Shown piece by piece: positions 53,228-64,000 of a stretch of 64,000 bases of DNA. The stretch spans positions 558,001 to 622,000 of the forward strand of contig VZRS01010755.1 in the NCBI GenBank assembly GCA_013398055.1, in the 5' to 3' direction. The notes below the pieces were generated by a model. That model made no database searches and was not told the origin of the DNA. It was given only the letters and a program-made list of their open reading frames with translations. The number at the start of each line of letters is the position of its first letter. Within the stretch, counting starts at the first letter, position 1. A program made the translations under genes and the position numbers. The stretch is from Ifrita kowaldi (taxonomy: Eukaryota > Chordata > Aves > Passeriformes > Cinclosomatidae).

Positions 53228-54786
53228 GCAATCTTGGTCTTATTAACACATTTTTTTTCCATGAGAATTGCTTCCTAAAAGTCCCGGATCATTTACTTTG
53301 CTTTTCTGTGAAACCCCTCTTGTTTGGCTACACTTTCTTAGAGGGAGATGATCAGCACTTTGTCAATTTTCTTCAGACTGTTAATCATTCTCTTCCTTAT
53401 TTGATCTGATTTTGTTTAGTGCTACCAGTTGCAGGTGTTGCAAAGGTCTTCACTTGCCTATGAACAATTTCATTTTGGGGTGGATATTGGGGAAGCTGAC
53501 TTAAAACTATTTAGTGTACTAAGTACATAAATATGTCAAAAGTGGACCTAGTAAAAAACATTGCAGCTCATTCTTTGCTTAAAAAAAACTAAGAAAGAAA
53601 ACAAGAAAATGGTTTTACTTTTAGTTATTTTTTTTCTAAACATACCTTTTTTATGTTTCTTATTATCATTTTCCTTTGCAAAGAGGCACAATAATTGTTT
53701 TAATATCCAATTACCTATTCTAAACACATTTCTGACACCATGATTGTGACAATGTAACTATTGACTTGTTTTACAATTTTTTTCACTTTAATAGAAACAG
53801 AGTTTTTTTAATAACGAAATATTTTAGAGTGATAAATAAAGTGGACTGTTTTTCTGTAATTCAGTTAAGTATTTTTTTCAATTAAAAATAGAAACTAATT
53901 ACTGTAGAAAAAGGAGTGAATTATTCTCTTGCTGCAATTAGCAAGGACATGAGGTATTGCTTATCATAGCTACAGTGTTCTGTCTTGCTCAGTAATTTTT
54001 TTTCATCAGTCTTATTTGGTAAAAATTGTCTGAGCATGGCCATAAAAACTCTTAATAATACAGTTTGGAGGATGTGAACTGTTATTTTATTTGAACCGTT
54101 GTGACACAGAAATAAAGACAAATTCAAAATGTGGTTTTTATTTTTAACAGAGACTCTTGACTGTCCCTGTAGCTCTGTTCAGCTCCATTATTTTGATATT
54201 TTTGTTTCCACATATATTTAAACTGGGGTTTTATATGCACTCAGAAACACAGAAGAGAAAAAGCAAAGCTGTTGTATTTGATACTAATGAATACTGCAAA
54301 ATCTAAAAAGAGCAACTGTACAACGAACTCCCTGGATATCGTATGATTAAATTTTCTTCCAGGAGAGTAACTGGCTCTAGCCTGAGGTCTGGACTGGACC
54401 TGCTCTGTCAGGATAATTGCAGGTGTATTTTGCCCTTTCTTAGTGCCTTGGCAAATTGGTTGGTAACTACCTGCACAGCCTCTTGAGCTGGTGCTGGTAA
54501 CAAGGGTTATCAGGTAACATCTGCCAACAAAGGGGATCCATAATCCCCCAGATATCCTCCCTGACCCTTGGTGAAGCCTGCCAACTCTTCCAGCTGAATG
54601 CTTCCCAGGTGTGCAGCAGTCTAACCAGCCCCTGCTGCTTTTTTCCAAGCAGAATTATACACCTATTTTCATATTTAAAGATGTCAGGAATCAAACAGCA
54701 AAACTGTTGCCTTTACTGTTCAGACTCAACCACTTCCCATACACCACACATGATTTATTCTTGTGCCGGTTTGGCCAAAATCTAGC

Positions 54787-54787
54787 N
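54787..54787. other. Ambiguous base (N)
   Basis: The only undetermined base in the window. It is single, so it marks an unresolved base call, not an assembly gap. Confidence 0.99.
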
Positions 54788-55851
54788 ATGTGAATGGGAG
54801 ATTTTAGTCTTAAATTTTGGTTTAAACATAGTAGTGCTGCCTCAGACATATTGAAAACTATTAAATAAAACACAGTATGCCTAAGAAATTGCTTTTATTT
54901 TTATCCACTTGAACAGCACCTTCTGATGCCTACAGTGAAAGCTACAGACTTCTTAATATAAATTATTTGCAGTTCTGTGAGTCCTGTACATATTTTCTAA
55001 ACAGGAAGTCACTTACTAATACTGTAACAGATAATCATTTAGATAAAAGAAATTCCAAATACCGAAAGACAGTCCTGAAAGAAAAAGAAAACCTCACACC
55101 TGCATTTTCATAAAGCTTATATAAAGCATGCCATGGAATCAGGAAAGCAATTTTATTATAAGTCTAATACCTGAGGTCTCTGAATATATTTCATACTGGA
55201 TGTCACCTCCTAAACTACTGAGAATTGAAGTATATGTCAAATGCAATTTGAAAGTAATTTCTTATAAATATATAATAAAAGCTAGAATTTGACCTAAAAC
55301 CTCAATGCAATGCTCATTTAGGCATTCACAGAATACACGTTTCCCAGACCATACCTTGACCGACACTTACCTCGGGAAATAAATGCAATGAAAATATTAA
55401 AAAAGTCCTTCCCAAAAAGTGCATAAAATTTAAATTATACAGAAATACAGCTAATGCATTAGGAATGAATGAAGATAAACAAAATCAAGCAATACTTTAT
55501 TCAGACTACAATATTCTATTGACTAAGGAAAAACATCTTGCCGTGGTTCAAAGGTGAAGCCATGACTTGCTTATGGTGTTTTTTTTCCTGCAGAAATACT
55601 TTGACAGTCTTAATGGCTGAAGACCACAGAAACACTGGACTTGTTTGCTTATAGGCCCCTGCCAAAGAGCAGCTACAATTGATCTACTCATTTTGCTGTC
55701 CAAAACACCCATCTCCCATACCAGAAATCAGTTACTTGTGGATAATTTTTGCAGTACTGCAGGAGCTTGTTTTTGGTATTTGTTTTTGGAATCTTGCTGG
55801 ATGAGTTGAACATCAAGTGCACTAAACCACCAGACATTGGTGCTTTCTGAA

Positions 55852-55890
55852 TTAATAACAATAACAATAACAATAATAATAATATAACAA
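55852..55890. repeat. (AATAAC)n / (AAT)n microsatellite
   Basis: AATAAC units (AACAATAACAATAACAATAA) run into AAT units. Confidence 0.9.
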
Positions 55891-57999
55891 TACTGAGATG
55901 TTTAGGTTTTGCTTGTGACCACTGTCTCAGAAGAGCTCAAAGTTCACTTGTGTATAAACCAGAATCCCCTTGTCATTTTTTATAGATTTTACTGACAACA
56001 GGAAAGTTCAAATGGCTAAGAGCAAAGCAAGAAACAGATTCCATAAGACAGCTTTAAATGTTAGTCAAGTACAAGAGATTGCTTATGTACTTTAAGATCT
56101 GATTGCTGCCCCTTCCATGAAAACAGTTTTTCACCAAACCAGAGCATAACCAGAGAAATAAGGATTTCACCTGTACAAGTATTCTTCTAAGGTGACTGAA
56201 GACTTATTTACATAAATGTGCATATTTTTACATCAGTTGTGCCTCATTATCAGTAAGAAAAAATAACCTATTCCATTAGTTCCACATTTTACAGAGCAAT
56301 AGACTTTATTTCACTGTGCTGTAATCAGCACACCACATACTGGAATATTGCCCTGCTGTTTTGTGTCACAAACTGACGTGTTACAGTAGTGACAAACAGG
56401 GTCTTACTCACTCTTTTGGTTACAATATTCATGTGTTTCAGTAAATGAGCTTTCATATTTTTCCATTCATTACCACTTCTAAGTTCCACATAACTGCCAT
56501 GGCGTTCATCAATGCCAAGCAATTTCATTTGTTTTATAGGTGACTTCTCCCACAGCTGTTCTCCTATACAACTGCCAGGCGTAGCTGGAGAGCATCGTCC
56601 CTCCCACCATGCCACTCCTGACAGCAATTTTGTCTCTGCTAGCAAACTTTTAATATTAACAACAATAAAAGTTACGCATGAGAAGAGTCAGACAATTTTA
56701 TTTCTCTGGCAATTAATATATCAGATGCACTGCGAGAACCTGAATGAAATTATTCCACAGAGAGACTGGAGCTTAGCGGTTAACAGTGAAGAAACCTACC
56801 CTGGGCTTTCTACACATCAGATACTACAGATTCCTCCCCACACTCCAGGATCCTTAGGGCAAAAGAATGCTGAATTAATACAGCTCCAGTCTAAAGTGTT
56901 TGAGAGCTCTTCAGTGGTTTCAAAGAGACAAATCCTGTGCTAAACTCTGGAAGATCTTAAACTGGGGAGGGAGTAGCTATTTCTTCCCTACATGTGATTT
57001 TCTGATGGGAAGTGATTCCCAGCTCACTTTGGCACAGGTGAGGGTACAACTGGAGCTCTGGAGTATGTCCTGGCTTGGGCTCTCCAGTATGAGTCAGACA
57101 CTCCCACTCCAGAGAGGGACACAAAGGCAATCTGAGAGCTGGAGCACACAACAGGTGCATCAAGAACTGTGGCAAAGCAGAGCACATTTGACATTTTAAT
57201 TCTCCACTCCTGACAGCATATAATAGCTGCTGTTTTCTACTAGCTACTCAGAATGTGCATTACCCTGAAAAACATATGATTTTAATGCTATTTTAATAGC
57301 ATCTGCTTTTCACTTATGGCTAATAATGTATCTTTCCTTTGCCATACTGCCTTCTCTTTGCAAATTATCCAGAAGAAGTTTTGTTTTCCAGCACCCTGTG
57401 AGATATTGAAGTATTCATTACCATCCATAGTTCTCAGAGAAGAAACTTGGCCAGGGCTGTGAAGAAGCTGTTAGAGAGTGAGGGTCAGAACACAGATCTT
57501 GGTATTTTAAGCCATAGCCAATTTTCTAGCATAAAAAATAATGCTTCACACTGAACCAAGACCTCATGTTAACAGGCCACTGATTTTTTTTTTTTTTAAC
57601 ATAATAAAATACTGGTGTGCTTGTAGCAAGAACCAACCAATTCATAACAAAGAATAGAGAGACTATTAAACCCCCACAGCAAAAGAACATAATCACAGAG
57701 AAAACTGTGTTTTTTCCGACGACTTGCCATGAAGATCATGCAGGGCATCGGAGCTGACCTCCCTTGGTGACACAGAATAAAACAGGAAAGATTTTGAAAG
57801 AAATGGGTCTGTTCTATTCAATATGCTTGGAGCATTTGTGCCAAAGTTTCATAGCTCACCTAACTAGAGTATCCTTTCCTTAGAACACAAGGATTAATTG
57901 AAGAGTTTAATGCCTGTTTACATCAGGTGTCGAACTCCAAAGTCAAAAGCAGAGACACTGAATCACTAGACATAGGCTTATAATCATAGAAAAAATTGA

Positions 58000-58020
58000 C
58001 TTCAGGCCCAATGCCTGAAG
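58000..58020. repeat. 8-bp-arm hairpin
   Basis: CTTCAGGC and GCCTGAAG are exact reverse complements around the loop CCAAT. It is short enough to occur by chance. Confidence 0.7.
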
Positions 58021-61000
58021 GAGATGTACTCCACAAAAGTTCTGCAGAGATGCAAAAATACAAAAAAAAACCAAAATAAAACCCCACTCAAGCCCCAAAT
58101 TTGAGCATTCCAGTCCAAAGGATAGGCATTGGACTGTTACCTGTAGCAGGACATGAAGAACTGATACTTCAAAAGTGGGCTACTTAGACCGTAATCCATT
58201 TCTTCCAAAAGGCAGTGTTCTTGTGGTTTTCTGCTGCTGATGTCATATCAGGCCAATTAGTATATTAATTGAATTGTGCTTTTTGTACAATACCATTTAC
58301 ATAAGCATGAGATAATTAGAAAAATGGGGATTCTGTTTTTCTAGAATAAGAAAAAACTTTAGTTCCGGAAATTATTGTAACTTGACACCAGCGCCCACCA
58401 AACTCTTCTGAATAAAGACAACAGGAAGAACGGGAAGAGAGAGAAAAAAGGTAGTGTAGTTGCTTCAGTGTAATGTTGCTCCTCTTATTTGAAACAACCT
58501 TCAGATTGTTTCCTTCCTGTGATAACCAGTAAGAGCAGTAAGTGCTGAAGATATTCACTTTTCCCAAGGTATCCATTAAGAAATGCTGTAACATACTGCA
58601 TGACTGGAGACACTCACTTTAATCGTAATACTTAATTTTCAAAATACCTTTCTTCTTCTGTATTCCCAGAGTCTTAGAGTGCTGCCTTTACACTGTTGTG
58701 CAATGGAAGGATGAGATTTAAAGGAAGCACAGTAGATACATAATATTCTCTGTACTTTCTAAATTCTGTCCTGACTCTTTATCTTCTTATAAGCCTCAGT
58801 AAATACAGCAAGAGACAGGGGACTCCCATGGAAGATAAAAGGGTTCAAGATACTGGAAAGAGCAACAGAAAAAGCAAGATTCAACTATCAGAGAAGGTGC
58901 AAACCACTCCAATCTCTACGTGACTGAAGGTGTGGTCAAATGACCAAACAAGGTCAAATCACGGTAGTGAACAAAGTCACTTCAGAGCAGCCAAGGAAGT
59001 ATCACCAGTTGCCAGGACTCTCCTGCCTTTCCAGTGAAGGATGATGAAGCACATTACTACAGCCTCATGACTAAACAGGTGAAAAATACATGCATTGTTC
59101 AGCACCTGCTCAGTATTAATTTGTTATACAATTGTAACTCATTTGCTTTCAAACACCAATTCTCATCTTTTAGCTTCCGCCACCACCCTTCTTCTGTTCT
59201 GTCTATCCAGAGTGCAAGATCTGGGAAGAATTGTTTCCTACCACACACTTCTGCAATGCCTAAGAAAATTTGGTGTCTGGTTATTTTGTGGAATTCTAGC
59301 TGCTGGTGAAATAAAAAAAACAAAGAAAAACAAAAAAGTAGAAAAATGTTTCATATTTACTAGTATTTTTGCTGCCTTCATTTTTCACACATATTCAATT
59401 GTGTTTTCATGGGGTGGCAAAAAAACTTTATGCCAAAGACATCTTTCCTCTTTGCAAGTATTACTCCTGGATTCACATTTTCTGGTTAGTCCATAAAAGC
59501 AAACATCTATTTTGCAGAAGACTTATCCCAATGCATCATTTGTATAGATCCAAGTGACAGCATTCAGACACAAAAAATAACTCTAATGCATTGGTATATG
59601 TAGTTCTGGTGTGTTCTGCATTCATGGCACATCTCTACCATAGTTCATTGCTTAGTAAAACACTTTGAGCTATAGTATATGAAAAGCACTAAATAATCCG
59701 TAACAGAATATAAACTGAACCACCTTATATTTAAAGATTAATGTTTCCTCCAGCTGAATAACTGTCTTATGGAACCACCTGTGCTTCGGTGTAGGGGCTG
59801 TGCTTAAATTGTGTGAATTAAAAATAGGGAGAAAAGGTCCATACAACATTTTGCTTTGTAATTGTTTACCTACACTTTAGAAATGCTCAATGGGGAAATA
59901 ATGTATAAATTTTAGAAGTCCCTTATTTCACTGCTACTCTGCTGGAACTAGTTTTAAATTTGACGCTGGCTTTTCTCCAACTGCTCAACATTACTTTAGC
60001 TTGTTTATTACCATATTTTTATATGAGACTTCTCACGCCTTATTATCTCTGGAGAGGCCTTGCAGGTTTGCCTACACAGTGAAAGAATCTGCAAGGTTAA
60101 AACCAGGCCTGGGATAGAATAGCCTGGGATGGATGCAAGCGAAGTGCATTTCATGTTCACTGCTGCCACCCTTACGAGAAGCTCAGGCAGTTTTATGAAA
60201 GTTATTAACTACATGACTGACAACTGCTGAAAGAAACACTGACCCAAACCTCCCACTGAAATTTCACAAAGTATCAGAAATAATAAGGAAATAATTTTAT
60301 CACTTTTGCCACCAAAGTTTCAACAGAGGTGAGACCATGTCCTTTGCTGCTTTACTTTCCAATATCAAAGAAACATGAATTACAAACTAACCATAATGTT
60401 GTAAACTGTTAAACCCGACAATCTGCAGCTCTGTACATTGATTTAAAATAAAAGTTGATGGCAGAAAGGGTTAGCAGCTTCTGGGTTTTGAAACGGGAAA
60501 GTCTAAAACATTCTCATCTAGTACAAACATGGAATAATATTGTCAACACTCTCAGGAAAATCCCAGCTCTCCTCAAGTTCGTTGGCAACAGCAGGAAGAA
60601 CACATCCTGAGATTAAAGAGACACATTTTTTCCTACTGAAATCTTTTCTATTACATAAATGCTCACAAATGTGCAGAAGTACTGCTTTTCTAAACACACA
60701 AACGCAAGCTGGCAATCAGAAATATTATGAACAAATTCTTATACATTGCTCAACAGCCTGAAATTATCAATGAAATCACAGAGGAAAAATGCAAGCAAAC
60801 TTATACCACACAGTTCCCAATATCAGCAGTGATTTCAGGCTTTGCTGTTAACTCCAATTTAATTGAGTGTTGTCTTTTCAATTTCCAAATAACAAAACCT
60901 TTTGACTTTTCTATTAAGTTCCAAGTGTACTGAACAGGCAGATGCAACCTGCATTACAATTCTCTACTACTGCAGCACCAGCAACTGTGGCAAGTGAGCA

Positions 61001-63425
61001 GAGCACAGCATTGTGCTATGCAGTGTTGGCTGCCTGTAGCAGAAAAAGGTTCACCTCTGAAAAGCTTAAAACCCTCACAAAAACTGCAAGAAGGACAACA
61101 AAAGGGTGCAATGAGCAACCCAGAACTTTCGGGATTAAATGAAGCATCCAGCCAAAGATGTGACCACAGGACAGTACTTCTGACATGGACAAGCCATGCA
61201 CTGCCTAATCAGCTAGGTCTCCTCCTATATTTTTTAATAGCATATTTTACTACTGAACATCCATTACCAACTGTTTCCCTTTTAGTAATACAGAATTTTC
61301 ACTGACAATGACTTACAGGATTCAGAAAATTCCTTCCCATTGAGACTTTGTACTCAGATGCTGATACTCTAAGTACCTATGAATGATTTTAATGTAGTTG
61401 TGGTGGAGAAATCCAAAGCAAGGCATTTACCAAGACACAGATTTGTCCTATGCACATTGCATTGCAAGTGAAAATGATCTACAGTAACGTTTAGACCCAG
61501 GACCCCACGGCTTAACATTTTTATGTTACTGAGAACTTTTGCCTTTGGCTGTCCAAGCTTAAAAATCAATTCACTACTTTAAACTTTATGTTGCTGATGT
61601 CATTTTTATTGTTGAACTCAATGATCTGAAAACTTCAAAGAACAAGATCATGAAAAATTGCTTCCCATTTACCACAGTTTGAAGCGAAAGGTGACCAGTT
61701 TCAAGTCTTCAGTTTATCTTTGCCCTTGAGCAGCATGAAACTCTGCAGGATCACAACTTTGTGATGAGTAGAACCACATTTGACTCTCCAGCTAGTGTTT
61801 GGCTCTCACATGCTCTGTTAATATTCTTCTCCACTTTAACAAACTCCTAACACCTCTCTATTTTCGGTTTTATGACTGACTTTTATTGATGTATTTCTGC
61901 TCTCAGCTATGTTTACTACCAGTTTATAGCAATATAATCAAGATCAGATTTCACTTCAGTTCCCATGAAGACATTTTCCTAAACAAAATAAAACTTGTAC
62001 CCTATGATTCCTAAATAATTCTTGGTGATATTTTGGTACTGGATCTGATTTTCTTAATGCTGACTTCTCCTTTGCATCTCAGAACCAAGACAGATTGCAT
62101 ATACCTGAAATGTTAAACACCTAATGAAAAGTCATTCATGTCTACCTGGGATCCACTGTCTCCTTTTCCTCACTCCTTCAGCAGAGGGCAGGACTTAGCT
62201 GCATCACCCAGTGGCATAAACAAGCAGAAAAATGAGATTTCCTCATTTTCCAGACCCCTGGCTCACACTGCTCCCCTCTGAGCCCATCAGCCATCCCCTT
62301 CTCCGTTGGCACCCAGCCACACCACGGCTGCGGCTCCGTGCAGGAGCCCCTCCACCCTCACACAGGGTGTTCATCTTTGCGTGTGCCCTTTCCCATCAGC
62401 AGGCTGTCTTCCTCATCCTAGTGCTGCCAGGCAACCAAAGGGCACATTATCACTGCTTTGATGTGAGAGGACAGAGAACGATTCTTGCTAATTGACAGCA
62501 TTTTCACCGTTTGCTGACAACCAGAACACTGGGTTTGGCCTGAAGCCCTGGATGCTGGCTTATACTTTTTATTCCTCATGGTGCTAAACTGAAATGATTG
62601 AACATTACAAACAGATATTTGGAGAGAACCTCTCCATCACTCCATTTTTTTTGAGCTTTCTTCTATAGACAGGCTTTTTATTTGTTTCCTTCTATTAGCA
62701 AACTCTTTTTTTTTCTCTGTACCTTTATTTATGCAACAGATGATTTTGTGTTTATCTAAATGTTTTCTGTCATTCTAAATTGATTGCCTCGATGACTGTG
62801 CAATTTGGTGTCTGAAATCAAAGCTCTGAAAATGTCACTGTGTAAGCTACAACGTCTTAGCTTTATTTTTATCAGGCCATAGAGTCTCTCCTCAGATTCT
62901 TGTTTTCTTAAATGTGTTTGAATGGAGCTATAAAACAAGTCTCCTGCAGGAACCAGTCGGTCAGTGAATGGTTATTGCTTCAGCGGGAGCAATCACACAG
63001 TATCACCGAATCTGTCAGATGGACAGTGTTAATTCTTTGGTGTTCTTCTGGTAATTACAGAGCATAGGAAAATGCCTCTTAACCTGGAGGCAGTAACTAC
63101 AACTGCTGACACACTGTTACTAGCAGCTCTGGTACCATGAACAAGCTGGCAGGGAGATTAGGGATCCCAAAGTCAATACCTGCCAGCAGTTACTGAAGCA
63201 TGTCTTGTCACATACTGCGCAAAGTTACAATAGGGAGTAGCTGATGCTGCAGCTCTGTTTATTGGATTGCAACTCCTCTTTCTCCTGTGCCAGGGGCCAC
63301 AAAACCCGCTGCGCAGACTCTGCAACAGGAACTGCTCTGTAATGTTGGTCTTGAAGGATCCATTTGATTACTTCTAACTGGGGATTTGGACTCAAGAACA
63401 GGACTCCTTGATTGACAAGTTCACA

Positions 63426-64000
63426 GAAGAATCATTCAATGGTTTGGGTTGGAAGAGACCTTAAAGACCCCCTCATTCCAACCCCTCCTGCCATGGGCAG
63501 GAACACCTTCCACGAGACCAGGTTGCTCAGAGTACCATCCAACCTGGCCTTGAACACTTCCAGGGGTGGGGCATCCACAACTTTCCTGGGCAACCTGTTC
63601 CAGTGCCTCACCACCCTCTCAGTAAAGGATTTCTTCCTAGTATCCGATCCAAACCTACACTCTTTCAGTTTGAAGCCATTCCTCCTTGTCCTGTCACTAC
63701 AAGCCCTTGTAAAATGTTTCTCTCCATTTTTCTTGTAGGCTCCTTTCAGGTACTGGAAGGGTTGGTTACCCTGAAGCCTTCTCTTCCCCAGGCTGCACAA
63801 TCCCAATTCTCTCAGCCTCTCCTCGAAGGAGAGCCTCCATCCCTCCAATCACCGTAGTGCCCTTCCTCTGGACTTGGAACAGATTGACGCCCTTCCTGTG
63901 CTGGGTATCCCAGAGCTGGATGCAGCACTGCAAGTGGGGTCAGAACAGAGCAGAGGGGCAGAATCTTGCCCTGCTGCCCACACTGCTGTGGATGCAGCCC
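63426..64000 (-). mobile_element. CR1 LINE, 3' part, running off the window
   Basis: The plus strand begins GAATCATTCAATGGTTTGGG and continues TTGGAAGAGACCTTAAAGAC, the reverse complement of the CR1 3' end. On the minus strand a 138-codon open frame (63848-63432) holds ORF2 C-terminal motifs: RLRELGLCSLGKRRLQGN, then QYLKGAYKKNGE, SDRTRRNGFKL, RHWNRLPRKVVDAPPLEVF and KARLDGTLSNLV. The match goes on to the window edge (CAGAGCTGGATGCAGCACTG at 63911-63930), so the 5' part lies beyond. The long open frame suggests it is younger or less damaged than the CR1 copy at 8255. Confidence 0.95.

Larger units (their letters stand above)
45894..63425. other. Intronic sequence, upstream intron of MAGI2
   Basis: The longest stretch without a named interspersed repeat in the window. 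It contains an 81-bp tandem duplication at 52399, an A/CAA tract at 53179, an ambiguous base at 54787, an AATAAC repeat at 55852, an 8-bp-arm hairpin at 58000, a cluster of receptor-like half-sites at 58933 and a GC-richer block at about 62156-62480. No exon is supported. Frames such as 54241-54648 (-) and 56512-56943 (+) look like chance. Confidence 0.7.

Noticed and set aside
54241..54648. 135-codon minus-strand open frame in a less AT-rich block
   Set aside because: No recognisable domain. It could be part of an unrecognised repeat but I cannot support a gene.
56512..56943. 143-codon plus-strand open frame, the longest outside repeats
   Set aside because: No domain, no repeat match and a frame on the opposite strand overlaps it. 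Length alone is not enough.
1..64000. CRISPR arrays, tRNA or rRNA genes, and prokaryotic operons
   Set aside because: I saw no regularly spaced repeats, no cloverleaf sequence and no rRNA-like stretch. The intron-exon structure and CR1 elements indicate a vertebrate nuclear genome.

Overview
The window looks like avian genomic DNA. It is AT-rich and almost entirely non-coding, with four CR1 LINE fragments of the type typical of birds, one of them keeping the ATTCTATGATTCTATGAT 3' end, and one solo retroviral LTR. No bacterial-style gene layout, operon or CRISPR array is present.

The only protein-coding sequence I can support is one 117-bp exon on the minus strand at 25834-25950. It has a clean acceptor and a GTAAGT donor. 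Its 38 whole codons and two split codons match, from my knowledge of the family, the start of the guanylate-kinase-like region of the scaffold protein MAGI2 (S-SCAM), just after the first PDZ domain. The gene therefore runs from high to low coordinates. About 38 kb upstream of the exon (25951-64000) and about 25.8 kb downstream (1-25833) are intron, and neither intron ends inside the window.

The introns hold: a CR1 fragment at 8255-8881 (+); a short CR1 end at 22877-23045 (-); a solo LTR at 33204-33581 (-) with a 5-bp target duplication; a decayed ancient LINE at about 41228-41540 (-); an internally deleted CR1 at 45487-45893 (+); and a CR1 copy at 63426-64000 (-) that leaves the window. There are also microsatellites, A- or AC-rich tracts, three local tandem duplications and two perfect inverted repeats (16-bp and 21-bp arms). 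Most open frames are chance or CR1-derived.

I found no convincing undescribed multi-gene system. The points most worth a second look are a Met-less open stretch 1.4 kb upstream of the exon whose donor is phase-matched to it, the 21-bp perfect inverted repeat with a third direct copy of its core, and the 81-bp tandem duplication.
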